Assembly: GCA_045660385.1 (NCBI GenBank)
Contig: JAZRDT010000099.1
Location: 1 to 17,292, forward strand
From: UBA1189 sp045660385
GTDB lineage: Bacteria > Bacteroidota > Bacteroidia > Bacteroidales > Bacteroidaceae
Length of the DNA: 17,292 nt
Direction of reading: 5' to 3'
In this document: positions 14,079-17,292 of the stretch, piece by piece
Numbering within the stretch: position 1 is the first letter of the stretch
Layout: each line of letters begins with the position of its first letter
Notes under the pieces: model-generated
What the model was told of the DNA's origin: nothing
What the model saw: only the letters and a program-made list of their open reading frames with translations
Databases searched by the model: none
Made by a program: the position numbers and the translations under genes

Positions 14079-15239
14079 ATGCAATACAATTTTGACCAGA
14101 TTATCGACCGACGTGGTACCGATGCCTTGAAGATAGATGCCGTACCCTCCATTTGGGGGCGCGACGACCTGATGCCGCTCTGGGTGGCCGATATGGACTT
14201 TGCCACTCCGCCCTTCATCGTGGAGGCGCTGCGCCGCCGTCTCGACCACGAGGTGATAGGTTACACCGTGCGTACGCCGCAGTGGGCTTCGTCGATCGTG
14301 GCATGGCAGCAAAGCCGTTATGGTTGGGAAATACAGCCCGAGTGGCTCAACTTCGTGCCGGGTATCGTGCCGGGTATCGCTTTTGTCATCAGCTGCTTTA
14401 CGGAGCCGGGTGATACCGTACTGATACAGCCGCCGGTGTATCATCCCTACATACATGTGCCTACTAATCTCGGGCGTACGCTGCGCAGGAACAGGCTCGA
14501 CTTGGTGGAAGGTCAGTATCAAATAGATTTCGAACGGTTTGAACGCGATGTGCGTGGCTGCAAGCTTTTCCTGCTATGTCATCCGCATAATCCCGGTGGA
14601 CGTGTATGGACAGAAGAGGAATTATGCCGCATTGCTGAAATCTGTCATCGCGAGGGCGTTATCGTGGTATCCGACGAGATACATGCCGACCTTACCTTGC
14701 CGCCTTACCAGCATGTGCCCTTTGCTAAGGTGTCGGCCGAGGCGGCTGAATGCAGCATCACGTTGATGTCGCCCAGCAAGGCTTTCAATATGGCGGGCCT
14801 CACCTCATCGTATAGCATCATCAGCAACGAGGCGTTGCGCGAGCGGTTTCATCGTCATCTCGAGCATAGCGAACTCAACCTTGGTCATGCCTTTGCCTTT
14901 ATCGGCGTAGCAGCGGCCTACTCGCATGGTACGGAGTGGTTGGATCAGATGTTGGCTTACGTGCAGGGCAACATCGACTATATGGAGCAGTATCTTGCAA
15001 CGTCGTTGCCGCAGGTGGGCATGATACGTCCGCAGGCGTCGTACCTGGTGTTCCTCGATTTCCGCAAGCTAGGACTCCCACAACCGGAGCTCAACAAACT
15101 CATTGTTGAGAAGGCACGTCTGGCACTGAACGACGGTGCGATGTTTGAGGGTGAGGGTTTCATGCGTCTCAATGCAGCGAGTCCGCGCAGTGTTATCGAA
15201 GAGGCTATGCGCCGACTGAGCGATGCGCTGCAGGGATGA
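14079..15239 (+). CDS. MalY/PatB-type PLP-dependent C-S beta-lyase (cystathionine beta-lyase-like)
   Basis: The 386-residue protein is a fold-type I PLP enzyme of the MalY/PatB subgroup. The start at 14079 (MQYNFDQIIDRRGTDALK) is the family start; the open frame back to 13866 runs through the promoter and is rejected. Diagnostic points are PLWVADMDFATPP (33-45), GYTV (61-64), HPHNPGGRVW (168-177, Asn171), VVSDEIHADL (196-205, Asp199) and the PLP lysine Lys234 in SPSKAFNMAGL. The closing MRLNAASPRSVIEEAMRRL carries the carboxylate-binding arginine. These enzymes split cystathionine to homocysteine, pyruvate and ammonia, and often degrade cysteine to H2S. The gene is monocistronic with a strong promoter. 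A role in methionine synthesis or sulfide release is inferred. Confidence 0.92.
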   Translation: MQYNFDQIIDRRGTDALKIDAVPSIWGRDDLMPLWVADMDFATPPFIVEALRRRLDHEVIGYTVRTPQWASSIVAWQQSRYGWEIQPEWLNFVPGIVPGIAFVISCFTEPGDTVLIQPPVYHPYIHVPTNLGRTLRRNRLDLVEGQYQIDFERFERDVRGCKLFLLCHPHNPGGRVWTEEELCRIAEICHREGVIVVSDEIHADLTLPPYQHVPFAKVSAEAAECSITLMSPSKAFNMAGLTSSYSIISNEALRERFHRHLEHSELNLGHAFAFIGVAAAYSHGTEWLDQMLAYVQGNIDYMEQYLATSLPQVGMIRPQASYLVFLDFRKLGLPQPELNKLIVEKARLALNDGAMFEGEGFMRLNAASPRSVIEEAMRRLSDALQG

Positions 15240-15282
15240 GGATGCCAAGTGAGGAGTTTGGATAAATAACGGATGTTTCCAT

Positions 15283-15313
15283 TTTGTGGGGCAAACTTTT
15301 TTCCTTACTTTTG
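15283..15313 (+). promoter_or_regulatory. Promoter of tsaD
   Basis: TTTG at 15283-15286, 19 spacer bases and TACTTTTG at 15306-15313 fit the consensus. The leader to the start codon is about 40 bases and contains AAGGAG at 15338-15343, a Shine-Dalgarno-like sequence unusual for this phylum but 14 bases from the ATG. Confidence 0.8.
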
Positions 15314-15357
15314 CATCTTGTAATATATATAATGTATAAGGAGATATTAGTAGTCAG

Positions 15358-16383
15358 ATGGAAGATATTATAATATTGGGTATAGAATCGTCGTGCGACG
15401 ACACATCAGCAGCTGTGATTAGAAATGGGGAACTGCTGTCGAATGTGACAGCTAGTCAGGCTGTGCACGAGAGCTACGGAGGCGTGGTGCCAGAACTGGC
15501 TTCGCGCGCTCACGAACAGAATATCGTGCCTGTGGTGGATCAGGCCATCAAGAAGGCGGGCATTACGAAAGAGGAGATTTCGGCTGTGGCTTTTACTCGT
15601 GGTCCTGGACTCATGGGTTCGCTGCTTGTGGGCGTATCGTTTGCTAAAGGGTTTGCCCGCTCGCTGGATGTGCCTATGATTGATGTCAACCATCTGCAGG
15701 GTCATGTGCTGGCGCATTTCATTCAAGAACCTGAGACAAAGAAGGAGACTCCAAAATATCCGTTCCTCTGCCTGCTGGTGTCGGGGGGTAATTCGCAGAT
15801 TGTACTTGTGAAGGCCTATAACGACATGGAGGTCATTGGGCAAACCATCGATGATGCGGCTGGTGAAGCTATCGACAAGTGTTCGAAGGTGATGGGGTTG
15901 GGCTATCCTGGCGGACCTATCATCGATCGACTGGCACGACAGGGAAACCCGAAGGCTTTCAGTTTCAGCAAACCGAATATCGCAGGATATGATTATAGCT
16001 TTAGCGGATTGAAGACTTCGTTCCTCTACTTCTTGCGTGACCAGCTGAAAGAAAATCCCGATTTCATCGAACAGAACAAGGAGGACTTGGCGGCTTCGCT
16101 CGAGGCAACCATCGTGGATATCCTGATGAAGAAACTGCGCCTTGCGGCCAAGGAACTTGGCATTAAGGAGGTAGCGGTGGCAGGTGGCGTGTCGGCCAAC
16201 ACGGGATTGCGCAATGCATTTCTGGATCATGCCAAACGCTATAAATGGAATGTGTATATCCCTAAATTTGGCTATACGACCGATAATGCGGCCATGATTG
16301 CCATTACGGGCTATTATAAATATATGGATAAGGATTTCTGCTCGATTGACAAACCTGCATATTCGCGCGTTTCCATCGGGTAA
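15358..16383 (+). CDS. tsaD: tRNA N6-threonylcarbamoyladenosine transferase
   Basis: The 341-residue protein of the Kae1/TsaD family (ASKHA fold) transfers the threonylcarbamoyl group to A37 of ANN-decoding tRNAs, working with TsaB, TsaC and TsaE. Seen in the sequence: GIESSCDDTSAAV (8-20), GGVVPELASRAHEQN, FTRGPGLMGSLLVG, the metal-binding HLQGHVLAH with two ligand histidines, LVSGGNSQIV, DDAAGEAIDKCSKVMGLGYPGGP, and the C-terminal VAGGVSANTGLR and TTDNAAMIA. All catalytic landmarks are intact and the length is normal. The order tsaD, cinA-like, rpmB is the usual Bacteroidales arrangement. Codon use is slightly less C-rich than in obgE or pyrD. Confidence 0.97.
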   Translation: MEDIIILGIESSCDDTSAAVIRNGELLSNVTASQAVHESYGGVVPELASRAHEQNIVPVVDQAIKKAGITKEEISAVAFTRGPGLMGSLLVGVSFAKGFARSLDVPMIDVNHLQGHVLAHFIQEPETKKETPKYPFLCLLVSGGNSQIVLVKAYNDMEVIGQTIDDAAGEAIDKCSKVMGLGYPGGPIIDRLARQGNPKAFSFSKPNIAGYDYSFSGLKTSFLYFLRDQLKENPDFIEQNKEDLAASLEATIVDILMKKLRLAAKELGIKEVAVAGGVSANTGLRNAFLDHAKRYKWNVYIPKFGYTTDNAAMIAITGYYKYMDKDFCSIDKPAYSRVSIG

Positions 16384-16474
16384 TATGGCTCGATTAATTG
16401 AAAATTAAAACTGGGCCGTCCGGAAGTGGTCGCTGACAGTTGACAATCCTTAAATTCTTAATCTCTAACCTTTA

Positions 16475-16984
16475 ATGCCAATGACCGCTGATAGCTATAA
16501 AATAGCCGAATCCATCGAAACAATCCTTATAAGTAAAGGGTGGAGTGTGGTGACGGCCGAAAGTTGTACAGGTGGTGGTGTGGCTGCCGCGCTAACGGCT
16601 GTGCCGGGAAGTTCGGCATGCGTGAAGGGTGGGATAGTGGCCTACACCGAGGAGATAAAAATGCGTTTGCTAGGGGTGAAAGCCGAAACATTGCGCGATT
16701 TTGGGGTGGTGAGCCGGCCGACGGTGGAAGAGATGGCTCGAGGTGCGATGAAATCGATGAATTCGGACTTTGCAGTGGCTACATCGGGTGTGGCTGGTCC
16801 GTCGGGCGGAACGGAAGAAACACCGGTGGGTACCATATGGATAGCTGCTGCGTCGCGCTCGCAAGTATACGCCCATTGCATACGCGGATATAATGAAGGA
16901 AGAGCACAAAATGTGCAGAATGCAGTGCAAATGGCTCTCGAAATGTTAAGAAATGTGGTTGAAAACGAAGAAAATCAACCATAA
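16475..16984 (+). CDS. pncC: CinA C-terminal domain protein (PncC-type nicotinamide-nucleotide amidase)
   Basis: The 169-residue protein consists only of the CinA C-terminal domain, without the N-terminal MoaB-like (COG1058) half. The signature AESCTGGG is at 28-35, including the presumed catalytic Ser30, followed by SSACVKGGIVAYTEEIK (46-62), and TSGVAGPSGGTEETPVGTIWIA (103-124). Proteins of this type hydrolyse nicotinamide mononucleotide to nicotinate mononucleotide for NAD recycling. It starts at ATG 16475; the ATG at 16481 is equally possible and removes only two residues. It follows tsaD by 91 bp. That gap has decayed AT-rich text resembling the htpG leader (AATTGAAAATTAAA, TTAAATTCTTAAT). 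Confidence 0.92.
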   Translation: MPMTADSYKIAESIETILISKGWSVVTAESCTGGGVAAALTAVPGSSACVKGGIVAYTEEIKMRLLGVKAETLRDFGVVSRPTVEEMARGAMKSMNSDFAVATSGVAGPSGGTEETPVGTIWIAAASRSQVYAHCIRGYNEGRAQNVQNAVQMALEMLRNVVENEENQP

Positions 16985-17006
16985 AGTCAAATTATTGATA
17001 GAATTA

Positions 17007-17038
17007 TTTGGCTATTCCATAAAAAAGTAGTTATTTTG
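17007..17038 (+). promoter_or_regulatory. Promoter of rpmB
   Basis: TTTG at 17007-17010, exactly 20 spacer bases and TTATTTTG at 17031-17038 (one mismatch to TAnnTTTG). The leader to the start codon is about 50 bases and AT-rich. Confidence 0.7.
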
Positions 17039-17088
17039 CACGCTGAAATTTGAATGCAGAGCAAAATAAACATCAAAATTAGATAGAA

Positions 17089-17292
17089 ATGTCGAAGATT
17101 TGTCAAATTACCGGTAAGAAAGCCATGATTGGCAACAACGTTTCACACTCTAAGCGTCGTACAAAGCGCACATTCGAGGTGAACTTGTTTAGAAAGAAAT
17201 TCTTCTATGTAGAAGAGAATTGTTGGATTCAGTTGCGCTTGAGCGCCGCTGGTCTTCGTTTGATTAACAAGAAAGGTTTGGACGCTGCTTTG
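17089..17292 (+). CDS. rpmB: 50S ribosomal protein L28, 3' end missing
   Basis: The first 68 codons are present and the frame runs off the right edge; the family is about 80-90 residues in this phylum, so about 20 residues are missing. The N terminus MSKICQITGKKAMIGNNVSHSKRRTKRTF carries the hallmark SHS..RTKRxF of L28, followed by NLFRKKFFYVEE and LRLSAAGLRLINKKGLDAAL. It is a basic protein of the large ribosomal subunit. In Bacteroidales rpmG and further small genes usually follow, outside this window. Confidence 0.96.
   Translation, partial: MSKICQITGKKAMIGNNVSHSKRRTKRTFEVNLFRKKFFYVEENCWIQLRLSAAGLRLINKKGLDAAL

Noticed and set aside
15406..16230. A 274-codon open frame antisense to tsaD, and a 213-codon one antisense to the cyclophilin gene (832-1473)
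   Set aside because: They are mirror frames of strongly conserved genes, with no recognisable domains; their openness follows from codon bias of the sense genes.
16384..16474. Possible mobile-element scar between tsaD and the cinA-like gene
   Set aside because: There is only AT-rich text with a short GC-rich middle, no inverted ends, target duplication or transposase remnant. The gene order here is the normal one for Bacteroidales.
1..17292. A hidden defence, secretion or biosynthetic system
   Set aside because: Every long gene was assigned to a housekeeping or widespread family, or to DUF4831. No two unknown genes cluster in a way that suggests a new multi-gene system.

Overview
The window is a stretch of ordinary chromosome from a member of the Bacteroidales (Bacteroidota), probably a gut Prevotellaceae- or Muribaculaceae-like organism. 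The phylum call rests on promoters of the TTTG-N19/20-TAnnTTTG type, Bacteroidota-specific protein families (DUF4831, cyclophilins with a long insert, short-LID adenylate kinase), and the gene orders hpt-adk-obgE and tsaD-cinA-rpmB. The genus is a guess. Coding DNA is moderately GC-rich and intergenic DNA is strongly AT-rich.

Layout: (1) 1-744 holds the 5' part of htpG on the minus strand and a 367-bp leader packed with repeats and inverted repeats. (2) 745-1608 is an exported cyclophilin. It converges on kbl (2-amino-3-ketobutyrate CoA ligase), with a strong hairpin between them. Behind kbl, also on the minus strand, are a LOG-like Rossmann protein and a secreted DUF4831 protein. (3) 5378-7865 is the housekeeping cluster hpt, adk, obgE (purine salvage, adenylate balance, ribosome assembly GTPase), followed by a small unrecognised basic protein and the overlapping pyrK-pyrD pair (pyrimidine synthesis). 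(4) 9963-10756 on the minus strand holds a nitroreductase and tRNA-Pro(UGG). A repeat-bearing spacer separates them from the divergent aspS. (5) 12881-15239 has a secreted choloylglycine-hydrolase-family (C59) enzyme divergent from a MalY/PatB-type C-S lyase. (6) 15358-17292 holds tsaD (tRNA t6A), a stand-alone CinA C-terminal (PncC-type) amidase and the start of rpmB (L28).

Most genes are core metabolism or translation. I see no mobile element, CRISPR array, phage gene or defence island, and no convincing new multi-gene system. The points that merit a second look are small: the structured and repetitive leader between htpG and the cyclophilin gene, the two-and-a-half-copy repeat between the tRNA-Pro and aspS promoters, the small basic ORF after obgE, duplicated boxes around the likely obgE transcription start, and the LOG-like fusion protein.
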